From contig NC_018081.1 of NCBI RefSeq assembly GCF_000271405.2, positions 1,453,501 through 1,517,500 of the forward strand: a stretch of DNA of 64,000 bases, in the 5' to 3' direction. Positions 34,613 through 43,775 of the stretch are shown here, in pieces (the first letter of the stretch is position 1; the number at the start of each line of letters is the position of its first letter). The DNA is from Enterococcus hirae ATCC 9790 (GTDB lineage Bacteria > Bacillota > Bacilli > Lactobacillales > Enterococcaceae). The notes beneath the pieces were generated by a model. That model was not told where the DNA came from, ran no database searches, and was given only the letters and a program-made list of their open reading frames with translations. Position numbers and translations under genes: made by a program.

Positions 34613-35797
34613 ATGAAAATCATTCGTCAAATTGAGGTCTATGCACCAGATTATTTAGGGGTCATGGATGTATTGATTGCTGGGGATAAAATTATTGCGC
34701 TTGAAGAAGCGTTGACCGGTGGCTATGCTGAGTTAGAAGTGGAAGAAATTTCCGATAGTGGGAAAGTGTTGACACCGGGCTTTATTGATTGCCATTTTCA
34801 CCTTTTAGGTGGAGGTGGAGAGGGCGGTTTTCAAAATCGTACGCCAGAAGTAACTTTAAGTCAATTGACGACAGCGGGTGTAACAACAGTTGTTGGGTGT
34901 TTGGGAACAGATGGTGAAGGTCGTGACATGACTGCGCTTATCAGTAAGGGAAAAGGCTTAGAAGCAGAAGGGATCTCAACTTACGTCTATGAAGGTTCTT
35001 ATCGGTTACCACTCAAAACGGTTACGGATTCAATCATCAAAGATTTTTTGACAATTGATAAAATCATCGGAATTGGCGAAATTGCTGTTTCTGACCATCG
35101 ATCATCTCAGCCCACATTTGAAGAATTTTCTCGAGCAACTGCTGATGCCCGAGTAGGAGGCATGTTGTCTGGTAAAGCTGGTATCGTCAATGTCCATTTA
35201 GGTGGAGGAAAACGTAAACTAGAGTTATTAACAAGGGTAGTTGAGGAAACCGAGATTCCGATTACGCAATTTTTACCTACCCATGCCAACCGCACGCCAG
35301 AACTTTTAACAGCTTGTATCGAGTTTGCGAAAAAAGGTGGGACAATTGACTTCACAGCGAGCGAAGATCCTGATTTTTGGGAACGAACAGATGGGGAAGT
35401 CCGCTTTAGTAAAGCTTTAAAACAGTTGATCGAAGCTGGCGTTTCCCTTGATCATTTTACAATGTCATCTGATGGACAAGGAAGTTTACCTTATTTTGAT
35501 GAAAAAAATCACTTTCTTGGTATGGGTGTCGGAAGCGCAAAATCACTACTGGTAGGTATCAAAGAAGCGGTAGAAAAAGAAGAGATTCCACTTGAAGTAG
35601 CCTTGCGAGCAATCACAGTCAATCCCGCTCGTGTGTTAAAGCTGGAGCGAAAAGGAACAATCAAAGTAGGGAACGATGCTGATCTATGTATACTTGACAA
35701 AGAAACCTTAGCCATCGAAACAGTGATCGCCAAAGGACAAGTAATGGTTGAAAACAAAGAAGTTAAAGTGTGGGGAACCTTTGAAAAAACGATCTAA
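34613..35797 (+). CDS. iadA: Isoaspartyl (beta-aspartyl) dipeptidase
   Basis: IadA cleaves beta-aspartyl dipeptides left by damaged proteins or released from asparagine-derived cross-links. The 394-residue protein has the two-zinc amidohydrolase fold: GFIDCHFHLLGGGGEGG (metal HxH), a Lys/Glu centre in GIGEIAVSDHRSSQ, NVHLGGGKRKL, LPTHANR, and the catalytic Asp in FTMSSDGQGSLP. The C-terminal GNDADLCILD segment closes the beta-sandwich. AAAGGATG lies ahead of the ATG. It is paired with the YfcC-type transporter upstream, although a terminator separates them. Confidence 0.94.
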   Translation: MKIIRQIEVYAPDYLGVMDVLIAGDKIIALEEALTGGYAELEVEEISDSGKVLTPGFIDCHFHLLGGGGEGGFQNRTPEVTLSQLTTAGVTTVVGCLGTDGEGRDMTALISKGKGLEAEGISTYVYEGSYRLPLKTVTDSIIKDFLTIDKIIGIGEIAVSDHRSSQPTFEEFSRATADARVGGMLSGKAGIVNVHLGGGKRKLELLTRVVEETEIPITQFLPTHANRTPELLTACIEFAKKGGTIDFTASEDPDFWERTDGEVRFSKALKQLIEAGVSLDHFTMSSDGQGSLPYFDEKNHFLGMGVGSAKSLLVGIKEAVEKEEIPLEVALRAITVNPARVLKLERKGTIKVGNDADLCILDKETLAIETVIAKGQVMVENKEVKVWGTFEKTI

Positions 35798-35885
35798 GAG
35801 CATACTGTTTGTCTGTTTTTCAAGTTGATGATACCCTGATAATAGTTAGATAGTTAGAAATGAGAAATTTAAGGGAGGAATTAAG

Positions 35886-36110
35886 ATGGCAGATTTAAAA
35901 GGACGTTCTGAAGATGCAAAAGACAAAGTAGTTGGTAAAGGAAAAGAAGCTTACGGTAAAGCAACAGATGATAAAAGCAAAGAAGCTGAAGGAAAAGCAC
36001 AATCACTTGGTGCTGATATCAAAGAAAAAGCTCGTAATTTAGGCGATGATATCAAAGAAGGCTTTGAAGATGTCAAAGAAAAATTCTCCAAAAAAGATGA
36101 TAAAAAATAG
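35886..36110 (+). CDS. CsbD-family general stress protein
   Basis: This 74-residue, very hydrophilic, Lys/Glu-rich protein has the repeated pattern [20 protein letters not shown] typical of CsbD-like stress proteins, which are abundant in stationary phase and have no known enzyme activity. AAGGGAGGAA gives a very strong ribosome site. It is monocistronic; a large hairpin lies 90 bases downstream. Confidence 0.9.
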   Translation: MADLKGRSEDAKDKVVGKGKEAYGKATDDKSKEAEGKAQSLGADIKEKARNLGDDIKEGFEDVKEKFSKKDDKK

Positions 36111-36197
36111 TTTCTCCAAAAGAGAAGTTTGGTTAAAACTTTGAGAATGATCCTCTGGTTTTGTCCAAAGCGAGTTCTTAAGGAAGATTGATTGTAA

Positions 36198-36293
36198 AAG
36201 ACGATAGATTTGGTTTATTGTGTTTTGCACCTCTTATAGTTAGTAAACGAACTTTTGAGGTGCGCCACGATACCGATTCTACCGTCTTTTTTT
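36198..36293 (+). terminator. Large three-tier hairpin behind the CsbD gene
   Basis: The outer arms AAGACGATAGATTTGGT (36198-36214) and ACCGATTCTACCGTCTT (36272-36288) pair with wobbles. Inside lie ATTGTG / CACGAT and GCACCTC / GAGGTGC. A T-run follows. It could be a terminator or a small palindromic element. Confidence 0.65.
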
Positions 36294-36868
36294 AGTATGC
36301 GTTCCAGCAAATCTGTTGATGTACTCTCTCGAATTATAATAAGTATAATTATAAGTCAATGAACTTAATAGAGCTTTGAAGTGATTGGTAGTAAGAAAGC
36401 CTTTATTGAGATCGAAAATCCTACTATAGTTATTCCTAAAAATATGGTAAAATAGACGGAGTATGTTTGTAACAGAAGAACGGATAAAAGTAGACAGTTT
36501 GTTAAATTGAGACTGTTTTAATCAATGATTTGAGGCAAGATTGGTTGTGCTTTATAAAACCAGGCTTTTTTTCTTGAGAATAGCAGATGCTAGCGATTTA
36601 TCTAATTTGTTGTATAATGATGGGGAGTAGTCGAATCCATTGTTTTCGACTTTTGTGTTAAAAATAATCGATTCATCGCTTTAATGAAACTTATTCAAAA
36701 ATGGCAGAAGATAAACAAGAGGACTGTCAATCAGCTGCTTTTTCTTGCTAAGCAATAGAAGAAGTCAGCTAAAATTTTGTGAGTTGCTCATTGAGATGAA
36801 TCATCTATTTAGTTAAAGAAGAGAATCGATGTCTTTAAACTTGGACATCATAAGAAGAGGTGAAATTT
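36294..36868. other. Intergenic region upstream of rnjB
   Basis: About 570 AT-rich bases with no supportable gene on either strand. A TATAAT box is near 36613. The small rpoY gene that often precedes RNase J1 in Firmicutes is absent here. Confidence 0.5.
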
Positions 36869-38548
36869 GTGAGTACCATTAAAATTATCCCTTTAGGCGG
36901 CGTACGTGAAAATGGAAAAAATATGTACATCGCTGAAGTGGGAGAAGATATTTTTGTTTTAGACTGTGGTTTAAAATATCCTGAAAACGAATTGTTAGGT
37001 ATTGATGTAGTCATTCCTGACTTTACGTATCTGGAAGAAAACATTGATCGGGTAGCGGGAGTCTTTTTGACACATGGACATGCAGATGCGATCGGAGCGT
37101 TACCTTATTTACTTTCTAAGCTCTCTGTACCAGTATTTGGAACCGAGTTAACGATCGAGCTTGCTAAATTGAGTGTGGGACGAAATGATGCAGCAAAAGG
37201 TTTCAAAGATTTCCATGTAGTCGATGAACACACGGAGATTGATTTTGGCGAGACGATCGTCAGCTTTTTCCGAACCACCCACACGATTCCAGACTCAGTC
37301 GGGATCAACTTGAAAACCAAAGAGGGCAGTATCGTTTACACAGGCGATTTTAAATTCGATCAGACAGCTATTCCAATGTATCAAACTGATTATGCTCGTT
37401 TGGCAGAAATCGGTAAAGAAGGCGTATTGGCATTACTTAGTGAATCAGCGAACGCTGAAAACTCAGTTCCTGTAGCATCAGAGCTGCAGATTGCGGATGA
37501 AGTCTTCGATACGATCAAGTATTGGGAAGGTAGAATCATCGTTGCTTGTGTGGCAAGTAATCTACAGCGGGTTCAACAAGTCTTGGATGCAGCCGAAAAG
37601 GCACAAAGAAAAGTAGTATTGACAGGGCAAGATTTTGAACGGATTATTCGAACAGCAATGCGTCTGGAAAAACTACAACTTCCGAGTGAAGATTTGCTTG
37701 TGACCTTGAAGGACATGAAGAAATACAAACCAGAAGAAATCATCATTTTAGAAACTGGACGGATGGGTGAACCAATTAAGTCATTGCAAAAAATGGCCAA
37801 TAAAACCCACCGTAATATCAAAATCGAAGAAGGCGACTTAGTCTATATCACAACTACTCCAAGTATTGCGATGGAAACGATGGTAGCTAAAACAGAAGAT
37901 ATCATTTATCGTGCAGGTGGTACGGTCAAATTGATCTCTGAAAACATGCGAGTGTCTGGACATGCGAACCCTAACGATCTTCAGTTGATGCTTAATTTGA
38001 TGAGACCAACTTATTTTATTCCTGTTCAAGGTGAATATCGTGAATTAGCTGCTCATGCTGATTTAGCTCATGCCGTCGGGATCCCTTACAAAAACATTTA
38101 CATCACAGGACGTGGTGATGTGTTGGAATATAAAAATAAACGGATGAGTGTCGCTGGAACGATCAGTGCTGAAAATGTGATGATCGATGGTTTAGGAATT
38201 GGTGATATTGGTAATATTGTGTTACGTGACCGTAAAATCTTGTCAGAAGATGGTATTTTTGTAGCTGTAGTTACTATTAGTCGCCGTGAAAAGAAAATCG
38301 TCTCAAAACCACAAATCACATCTCGCGGTTTCGTTTATGTCAAAGCTAGTCGTGACTTGATGAAAGAAAGTGGGACGATGATCGAAGAAATCGTGGAAAA
38401 ACACTTGGAAAGTAACGACTTTGAGTGGAGTAAATTAAAACAAGACATTCGAGATCAATTAGGACGCTACCTATTTGAACAAACAAAACGTCGTCCAGTG
38501 ATTTTACCAGTGATCATGGAAGCAACACAACGTAGAGGCAAAAAATAA
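36869..38548 (+). CDS. rnjB: Ribonuclease J2
   Basis: RNase J2 partners RNase J1 in mRNA turnover and rRNA processing. The 559-residue protein has the metallo-beta-lactamase/beta-CASP fold and aligns with J2 rather than J1: the metal motif reads HGHADAIGALPYLL (the final His of HxHxDH is Ala), followed by TGDFKFDQ and LLSESANAE. The C-terminal part has the J2-like VMIDGLGIGDIGNIVLRDR and the ending RRPVILPVIMEA. Poor catalytic residues suggest a mainly structural role in a J1/J2 complex. Start GTG 36869, eight bases behind AGAGG; a GTG at 36860 lies within the ribosome site. Confidence 0.92.
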   Translation: MSTIKIIPLGGVRENGKNMYIAEVGEDIFVLDCGLKYPENELLGIDVVIPDFTYLEENIDRVAGVFLTHGHADAIGALPYLLSKLSVPVFGTELTIELAKLSVGRNDAAKGFKDFHVVDEHTEIDFGETIVSFFRTTHTIPDSVGINLKTKEGSIVYTGDFKFDQTAIPMYQTDYARLAEIGKEGVLALLSESANAENSVPVASELQIADEVFDTIKYWEGRIIVACVASNLQRVQQVLDAAEKAQRKVVLTGQDFERIIRTAMRLEKLQLPSEDLLVTLKDMKKYKPEEIIILETGRMGEPIKSLQKMANKTHRNIKIEEGDLVYITTTPSIAMETMVAKTEDIIYRAGGTVKLISENMRVSGHANPNDLQLMLNLMRPTYFIPVQGEYRELAAHADLAHAVGIPYKNIYITGRGDVLEYKNKRMSVAGTISAENVMIDGLGIGDIGNIVLRDRKILSEDGIFVAVVTISRREKKIVSKPQITSRGFVYVKASRDLMKESGTMIEEIVEKHLESNDFEWSKLKQDIRDQLGRYLFEQTKRRPVILPVIMEATQRRGKK

Positions 38549-38559
38549 TTGAAACAATA

Positions 38560-38616
38560 ATGGTGTGGAAAAGGTCGTAATCTTTTAAAGAGGTGACTTT
38601 TCCATACCATTTTTTG
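38560..38616 (+). terminator. Terminator after rnjB
   Basis: ATGGTGTGGAAAAGGTC pairs with GACTTTTCCATACCAT; T6 follows. Confidence 0.85.
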
Positions 38617-38702
38617 TATCAGTTGAACCAAAGTTCTTGCTCGTTCTTTTTTTTCTATTTTTTTGTAAAATAAAAGAGAAGGAAATGGAAGGAAGATAGT
38701 AG

Positions 38703-39176
38703 ATGAAAACAAAAGTAGAAGAATATTTAGAAAAAGAAAGAATTTCTTACGAAGCTCTGACATTTAATCAGACAGAATTGAATGATTTTCAAAAAATACT
38801 CAAGCAAAAACAGATTGATCAAAACAGTGTTTGTAAAACATTAGTTTTGAAAGGGGATAAAACAGGTGTAATCATTGCCGTTGTTCCATTGTCGGAACAT
38901 TTAGATTACAAAAAAACCAGGAAAATTTCTGGTGATCACAAAGTCGGTTTTCCCGGAATGGATTTTGTGATGGCATCTACTGGTTATCCACATGGTGCAA
39001 ATACACCGATCGGCATTTATCTTAAACACCCAGATTATCTTTTTTTAGTTGATGCGTCTTTCAAAGAAAAGCAAGTGTTGGTCATGTCAAGTGGCGAAAT
39101 TGGCAGAAGCATTAAGATCGCTAGAACAGACTTCGAAAAAATAGTTCCTTTTACGTATGCAGAGTTAGTGGAGTAG
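38703..39176 (+). CDS. ebsC: YbaK/EbsC-type aminoacyl-tRNA deacylase
   Basis: The 157-residue protein belongs to the YbaK/ProX editing domain family, which removes wrongly attached amino acids (typically Cys-tRNAPro) in trans. Visible features are VCKTLVLKGDKTGVIIAVVP with the conserved Lys, DYKKTRKISGDHKV and the glycine loop TGYPHGANTPIG. In enterococci the homologue EbsC was named after aggregation-substance binding experiments; the molecular activity is better explained by tRNA editing. GGAAGGAAG precedes the ATG. Confidence 0.88.
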   Translation: MKTKVEEYLEKERISYEALTFNQTELNDFQKILKQKQIDQNSVCKTLVLKGDKTGVIIAVVPLSEHLDYKKTRKISGDHKVGFPGMDFVMASTGYPHGANTPIGIYLKHPDYLFLVDASFKEKQVLVMSSGEIGRSIKIARTDFEKIVPFTYAELVE

Positions 39177-39329
39177 CGTACTTAGAGTGGTTTGAGCTGA
39201 TTTGCCACTTGGTACAAACTGTATTATCTGTTACAATGATTACGTATGTACTGTACTATTATTTAGGATTATTCTCTAAATGAAATCGGTTTATTTAATG
39301 TATGAAAGAAAGTAAAAGGAGTGAGAAAA

Positions 39330-40010
39330 GTGAAATTTACTTATCACGGACATTCATGTGTGTCGATCGAAATGAAAAATGGTGAACGCTTGATTATCGA
39401 CCCGTTTATTACAGGCAATCCGTTAACAGATTTAACAGTGGATAAGGTAGAAGTAGACTGGGTTTTAGTTACTCATGGGCACAACGATCATGTAGGAGAC
39501 ATGGTGCCGATTGCTAAACAAAATGATGCAACGATTATCAGCATTGTTGAGATTACCAATTATGCGGAACAGTTAGGTGCCAAAGGACATGGGATGAATA
39601 TTGGTGGAAAATATGAATTTCCATTTGGGATCGTAAAATTTGTTCCTGCTCAGCACAGCTCAAGTTATGAGGTAGCTGGCACACCGCTTTATATGGGCGA
39701 ACCTAGTGGGATTGTGATCCAAGCGGAAGGAAAAACGATCTATCACGCAGGAGATACCGCTGATTTTAGTGATTTGGCTTTACTTGCCGAACAATTTACC
39801 ATTGACGTTGCCTTTTTACCAATTGGTGATAATTTTACAATGGGACCAGAAGATGCAGCGAGAGCAGCAAAACGGATTGGCGCTAAGCTAGTCGTTCCTA
39901 TCCATTACAATACATTTCCTGTTATCCAACAAGATCCTCAACTATTTATTGAGAAGTTGGCAGGGAACGAAGGAAAAATAATGAGCGTTTCTGAAACGCT
40001 AGAAGTGTAG
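39330..40010 (+). CDS. UPF0173-type metal-dependent hydrolase (beta-lactamase fold)
   Basis: The 226-residue protein has a compact metallo-beta-lactamase fold: [14 protein letters not shown] start, [10 protein letters not shown], metal motif [10 protein letters not shown] (HxHxDH), [10 protein letters not shown] and [12 protein letters not shown]. The family (YtkL) is widespread and its substrate is unknown. I chose the GTG at 39330, nine bases behind AAAAGGAG, because the upstream GTG at 39321 touches the ribosome site. The CBS-domain gene starts ten bases after its stop, so the two share a transcript. Confidence 0.88.
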   Translation: MKFTYHGHSCVSIEMKNGERLIIDPFITGNPLTDLTVDKVEVDWVLVTHGHNDHVGDMVPIAKQNDATIISIVEITNYAEQLGAKGHGMNIGGKYEFPFGIVKFVPAQHSSSYEVAGTPLYMGEPSGIVIQAEGKTIYHAGDTADFSDLALLAEQFTIDVAFLPIGDNFTMGPEDAARAAKRIGAKLVVPIHYNTFPVIQQDPQLFIEKLAGNEGKIMSVSETLEV

Positions 40011-40019
40011 GTTAAAGAT

Positions 40020-41351
40020 ATGGCGACGAAACATGACTTGATTTTAGAATATATCGAAAGCTTACCGGTTGGAAATCGTATTTCAGTCAGAAGTATAGCA
40101 AAAGAATTAAACGTAAGTGAAGGAACGGCCTATCGTGCCATCAAGGATGCTGAAAATATCGGATTAGTTTCAACGATCCAACGTGTCGGAACAATCCGGA
40201 TTGAGCGGAAATTGAAAAAACATATTGAACGACTGACGTTTGGGGAAGTCGTCAGGATCATTGAAGGAGATGTATTGGGAGGTGCAACAGGATTAGACAA
40301 AGTATTGAATAAATTTGTGATCGGTGCGATGACGAAACATGCGATGGAACGCTATATCACACCAGGATCACTGATGATCGTCGGTAACCGCTCGGAAGTT
40401 CAAAAATTAGCTTTAGAAGATGGAGCCGCCGTGCTGATTACTGGTGGATTTGACACTACCCCCGAGATTGCTCGCTTAGCAGACGAATTAGCGATGCCGA
40501 TTCTTCGTACGACTTATGATACCTTTACCGTAGCAACGATGATCAACCGTGCTTTGAGTGATCAATTGATTAAAAAAGACATTATGCTTGTCAGTGATAT
40601 CTATATGTCAGCAGAAAAGACACACTACCTGCTACAAACAGATACGATCGCCGATTATCAAAAACTATCAGAGGAAACGCACCATTCACGATTTCCAGTA
40701 GTGAACCGTCACATGCGCTTGATGGGAATTATTACTGCTAAAGATGTACTTGGTAAAGCAGATACACAAGTAATTGAGCGGGTCATGACAAAAGACCCGA
40801 TCAGTGTGAAAAAAACCATGAGTGTTGCTTCTGTCAGCCATCAAATGATCTGGGATGGTTTAGAAGTCATGCCAGTCGTTTCGGATGATTTGACACTTGA
40901 AGGGCTGATTACTCGGCAAGATGTGATGAAAGCCATGCAGTTAGTTCAGCGACAACCGCAAATTGCAGATACGATCTCTGACCAAATCTCAGGAGGAATC
41001 CAAACGATCGATCGAGACCGAGACGGGAATCTTTTGGCAAATCCAAAGTTTAAATTTATGGTTACCCCTCAAATGGTCAATGGGGTCGGTACGATTTCAT
41101 TTGGTGTATTAAGTGAGATCCTTTCTGATGTTGCACAAAAAACCATGGTATTAAATCAACGCAGAAATATCATGATCGAACAGATGAGTCTCCATTATCT
41201 ACGTTTAATCCAACTTGAAAGCGAATTGGATATTCGTCCAAGAGTGCTTGAAATTGGTCGGAGATCAGCCAAACTAGACATTGAAGTATATATCGAAAAT
41301 ACGATCGTTTCCAAGGCAATCGTTGTTTGCCAAGTAATGGAACGTTCATAG
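40020..41351 (+). CDS. CBS/DRTGG-domain regulatory protein (YtoI-like)
   Basis: The 443-residue protein has an N-terminal winged helix (about 1-65, RSIAKELNVSEGTAYRAIKD), a DRTGG domain (about 70-190), two CBS repeats (about 195-310, GIITAKDVLGKA and GLITRQDVMKA) and a C-terminal hotdog-fold thioesterase-like domain (about 335-443). CBS pairs usually bind adenine nucleotides, so this is probably an energy- or nucleotide-sensing DNA-binding protein. In Firmicutes it sits next to the NrnA-like phosphoesterase gene, as it does here, 14 bases apart. Confidence 0.85.
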   Translation: MATKHDLILEYIESLPVGNRISVRSIAKELNVSEGTAYRAIKDAENIGLVSTIQRVGTIRIERKLKKHIERLTFGEVVRIIEGDVLGGATGLDKVLNKFVIGAMTKHAMERYITPGSLMIVGNRSEVQKLALEDGAAVLITGGFDTTPEIARLADELAMPILRTTYDTFTVATMINRALSDQLIKKDIMLVSDIYMSAEKTHYLLQTDTIADYQKLSEETHHSRFPVVNRHMRLMGIITAKDVLGKADTQVIERVMTKDPISVKKTMSVASVSHQMIWDGLEVMPVVSDDLTLEGLITRQDVMKAMQLVQRQPQIADTISDQISGGIQTIDRDRDGNLLANPKFKFMVTPQMVNGVGTISFGVLSEILSDVAQKTMVLNQRRNIMIEQMSLHYLRLIQLESELDIRPRVLEIGRRSAKLDIEVYIENTIVSKAIVVCQVMERS

Positions 41352-41365
41352 AAAGCAGGGAAATA

Positions 41366-42316
41366 ATGACTGTCCAATCTGAAATTTTAGCAGAAATAAA
41401 AACATATGATCGAATCATCATCCATCGACATCAACGTCCTGACCCAGATGCTTTAGGTTCTCAAGTAGGTTTAGCAGAGATTTTAAGAGCAACGTTTCCT
41501 CAAAAAGAAATTTACCAAGTCGGGGAAACTGTGGAGGGCTTGCGCTTTTTAGCAGAAATGCAAATAGTTGATGATCAAGTGTATGAAGGAGCTTTGGTCA
41601 TCGTCACTGATACAGCAAATGCACCTAGAATCAGTGATGATCGTTTTAAGTTAGGTGAGAAATTAATAAAAATTGATCATCATCCAAATGATGAACCGTA
41701 TGGTGATCTGGTCTGGGTCGATACGAAAGCCAGCAGTTGTAGTGAGATGATTACGGAGTTTGCCCTCATGTTTCCAAATGAGTTAACGTTGAATACTAGT
41801 GCAGCGCGTTTGCTTTATGCTGGGATTGTAGGAGATACAGGACGCTTCCTATATCCAGCTACAACCGCCAGGACGTTGGAAATTGCAGCAGATTTAAGAC
41901 GTTATCCTTTTGATGCCAGTGCATTGAATCGTGAAATTGAACAAATGCCGATGAAAGTTGCTAAACTTTCAGGTTATTTATACCAAAATATCCAGGTTGA
42001 TGAAAATGGCGCAGGAAAAGTGATTTTATCACAAGAACTCCTTTCGCAATACGGAATTGATGATTCTGAAACAGCAGCTGTTGTTTCCTTGCCTGGTGTC
42101 ATTGATGAGGTATTAGCTTGGGGAATCTTTGTGCAACAACCTGAAGGATATTACCGTGTACGGTTACGTTCGAAAGGCCCGATCATTAATGAATTAGCGA
42201 AAAAGCATCATGGTGGTGGCCACCCGCTCGCAAGTGGCGCAAGTGCGAAAGATTTAGCGGAAGTGGCAGAAATTTATGACGAAATCAAAGAGATTTGTCA
42301 TGCGTATCAAAGATAG
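41366..42316 (+). CDS. DHH/DHHA1 phosphoesterase, NrnA-like
   Basis: NrnA-type enzymes degrade very short RNA (nanoRNA) and dephosphorylate pAp. The 316-residue protein has the DHH core: IIHRHQRPDPDALGSQ (metal site), VTDTANAPRISD, KIDHHPND (the DHH motif) and GDTGRFLYP. It ends in the DHHA1 domain with KHHGGGHPLASGAS. I start at ATG 41366 behind GCAGGGA. c-di-AMP phosphodiesterases share this fold, but the absence of GGDEF and membrane segments argues for the NrnA/PDE2-like stand-alone type. Confidence 0.92.
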   Translation: MTVQSEILAEIKTYDRIIIHRHQRPDPDALGSQVGLAEILRATFPQKEIYQVGETVEGLRFLAEMQIVDDQVYEGALVIVTDTANAPRISDDRFKLGEKLIKIDHHPNDEPYGDLVWVDTKASSCSEMITEFALMFPNELTLNTSAARLLYAGIVGDTGRFLYPATTARTLEIAADLRRYPFDASALNREIEQMPMKVAKLSGYLYQNIQVDENGAGKVILSQELLSQYGIDDSETAAVVSLPGVIDEVLAWGIFVQQPEGYYRVRLRSKGPIINELAKKHHGGGHPLASGASAKDLAEVAEIYDEIKEICHAYQR

Positions 42317-42456
42317 TAACTATTTTAGAAGAGAGAGTTGTTCGTTGTAAAAAGGATTTTTACTAAACTTTGTTTTAAAAATCACAAGTCTCTCTTTTCA
42401 AAAGACACGTTATCCGTTACAATAATGCTCAACGCTATTTTTAAAGGAGAAAGAAG

Positions 42457-42789
42457 ATGACATTACCAAACTGCCCACAATGTGGCTCTGAATACACTTA
42501 CGAAGATCGAGGATTATTTATTTGTCCTGAATGTGCAAATGAATGGACAAATGAAGAACAGGACCAAGTAGATGGCTTGATCGTTCTTGATGCTAATGGT
42601 AATCCTTTGGCAGAAGGCGATAGTGTGACAGTGATCAAAGATTTAAAAGTGAAAGGTGCATCTGGTGCCATCAAACAAGGAACAAAAGTGAAAAATATTC
42701 GTCTAGTGGAAGGCGACCATAACATTGATTGTAAAGTCGATGGATTTGGACCGATGAAATTAAAATCAGAATTTGTTAAAAAACTCTAA
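42457..42789 (+). CDS. yjdM: YjdM (PhnA-like) zinc-ribbon protein
   Basis: This 110-residue protein has an N-terminal zinc ribbon with two CPxC pairs (CPQC and CPEC, residues 5-28) and a small beta-rich domain ([25 protein letters not shown]). It was once called alkylphosphonate uptake protein PhnA, but its role is unknown. AAAGGAGAAAG precedes the ATG. It is a single-gene unit. Confidence 0.92.
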   Translation: MTLPNCPQCGSEYTYEDRGLFICPECANEWTNEEQDQVDGLIVLDANGNPLAEGDSVTVIKDLKVKGASGAIKQGTKVKNIRLVEGDHNIDCKVDGFGPMKLKSEFVKKL

Positions 42790-42866
42790 TACACTCAAGG
42801 TATTTTCACCTTCTTTTTAGATCACTCATGGTAAAATAAGTTAAAATAAAAAGGAGTGGATTTATC

Positions 42867-43574
42867 ATGTATGGATATGGCATGTATGGCTTTTTTGATC
42901 CTACATTTTTGTTAGTGATCATCGGATTAGTTATTTCCGGTATTGCCTCAGCTTATGTGAACAGTACTTTTCGTAAATATGACAAAATCAGAAGTAAGAA
43001 TAACGTGACGGGTACTCAAGCAGCGCAATACATTTTACAAAGTCAACAAATTAATGATGTCGGTGTCCAACAAATTGCAGGAGATTTGACCGATAATTAT
43101 AATTCAGGAAATAAAATGTTGAGCTTATCACAAGCAACGGCACAGTCTACTTCGGTAGCTGCAATTGGTGTTGCTGCCCATGAATGTGGGCATGCGGTAC
43201 AAGATGCTGTTGGTTATGCGCCACTAAAGATTCGTGCCGCACTGGTTCCAGTGGCTAATTTTGGTTCGATGATTTCATTTCCATTGATTTTGATTGGTGT
43301 TTTACTGAGCTGGAATGATACATTGATCAACATCGGTATTTTTGCTTTTTCACTTGCGCTTTTGTTTCAGCTAGTTACATTACCAGTCGAATTTAATGCA
43401 TCCAGACGAGCCATTCAAATTCTAAGCGAAGGTGGTCTTCTGACAGCAGAAGAAGTACCAATGGCTAGACACGTACTCTTTGCCGCAGCATTGACATACG
43501 TAGCTGCAGCACTTGCCACTTTCTTACAATTGCTTCGTTTGATCTTATTATTCGGTGGTAATCGTAGAGACTAG
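42867..43574 (+). CDS. Membrane zinc metallopeptidase, YugP-like
   Basis: The 235-residue protein has a membrane segment at each side of a zinc peptidase core with the HExxH motif HECGH in AAIGVAAHECGHAVQDAVGY (around residues 103-107) and a Glu ligand in PVEFNASRRA. After it come two further helices. The family (DUF/peptidase M-like YugP) is conserved in Firmicutes with no known substrate. AAAAAGGAGTGG precedes the ATG. Confidence 0.88.
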   Translation: MYGYGMYGFFDPTFLLVIIGLVISGIASAYVNSTFRKYDKIRSKNNVTGTQAAQYILQSQQINDVGVQQIAGDLTDNYNSGNKMLSLSQATAQSTSVAAIGVAAHECGHAVQDAVGYAPLKIRAALVPVANFGSMISFPLILIGVLLSWNDTLINIGIFAFSLALLFQLVTLPVEFNASRRAIQILSEGGLLTAEEVPMARHVLFAAALTYVAAALATFLQLLRLILLFGGNRRD

Positions 43575-43700
43575 TACATGGGACATTATTAAGGTCCTTA
43601 CTAGCAATGAAAAATCGTAAGTAATCATCGTTAAACCGCTTTGACCTGGTTCAAACGCAAAGAGTTGAATAAGATAGGGCTATCTATCAAGATAATAGTT

Positions 43701-43736
43701 AAGTATAGGACAACAGGTTGTCCTATACTTTTTTGG
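43701..43736 (+). terminator. Rho-independent terminator
   Basis: AAGTATAGGACAAC and GTTGTCCTATACTT form a tight 14-bp hairpin followed by T6. It lies between the metallopeptidase gene and the convergent Mga relic. Confidence 0.85.
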
Positions 43737-43775
43737 CTTGTTTCAGCTATTTTCCAGCTTAAGGAAACAAAAGGA

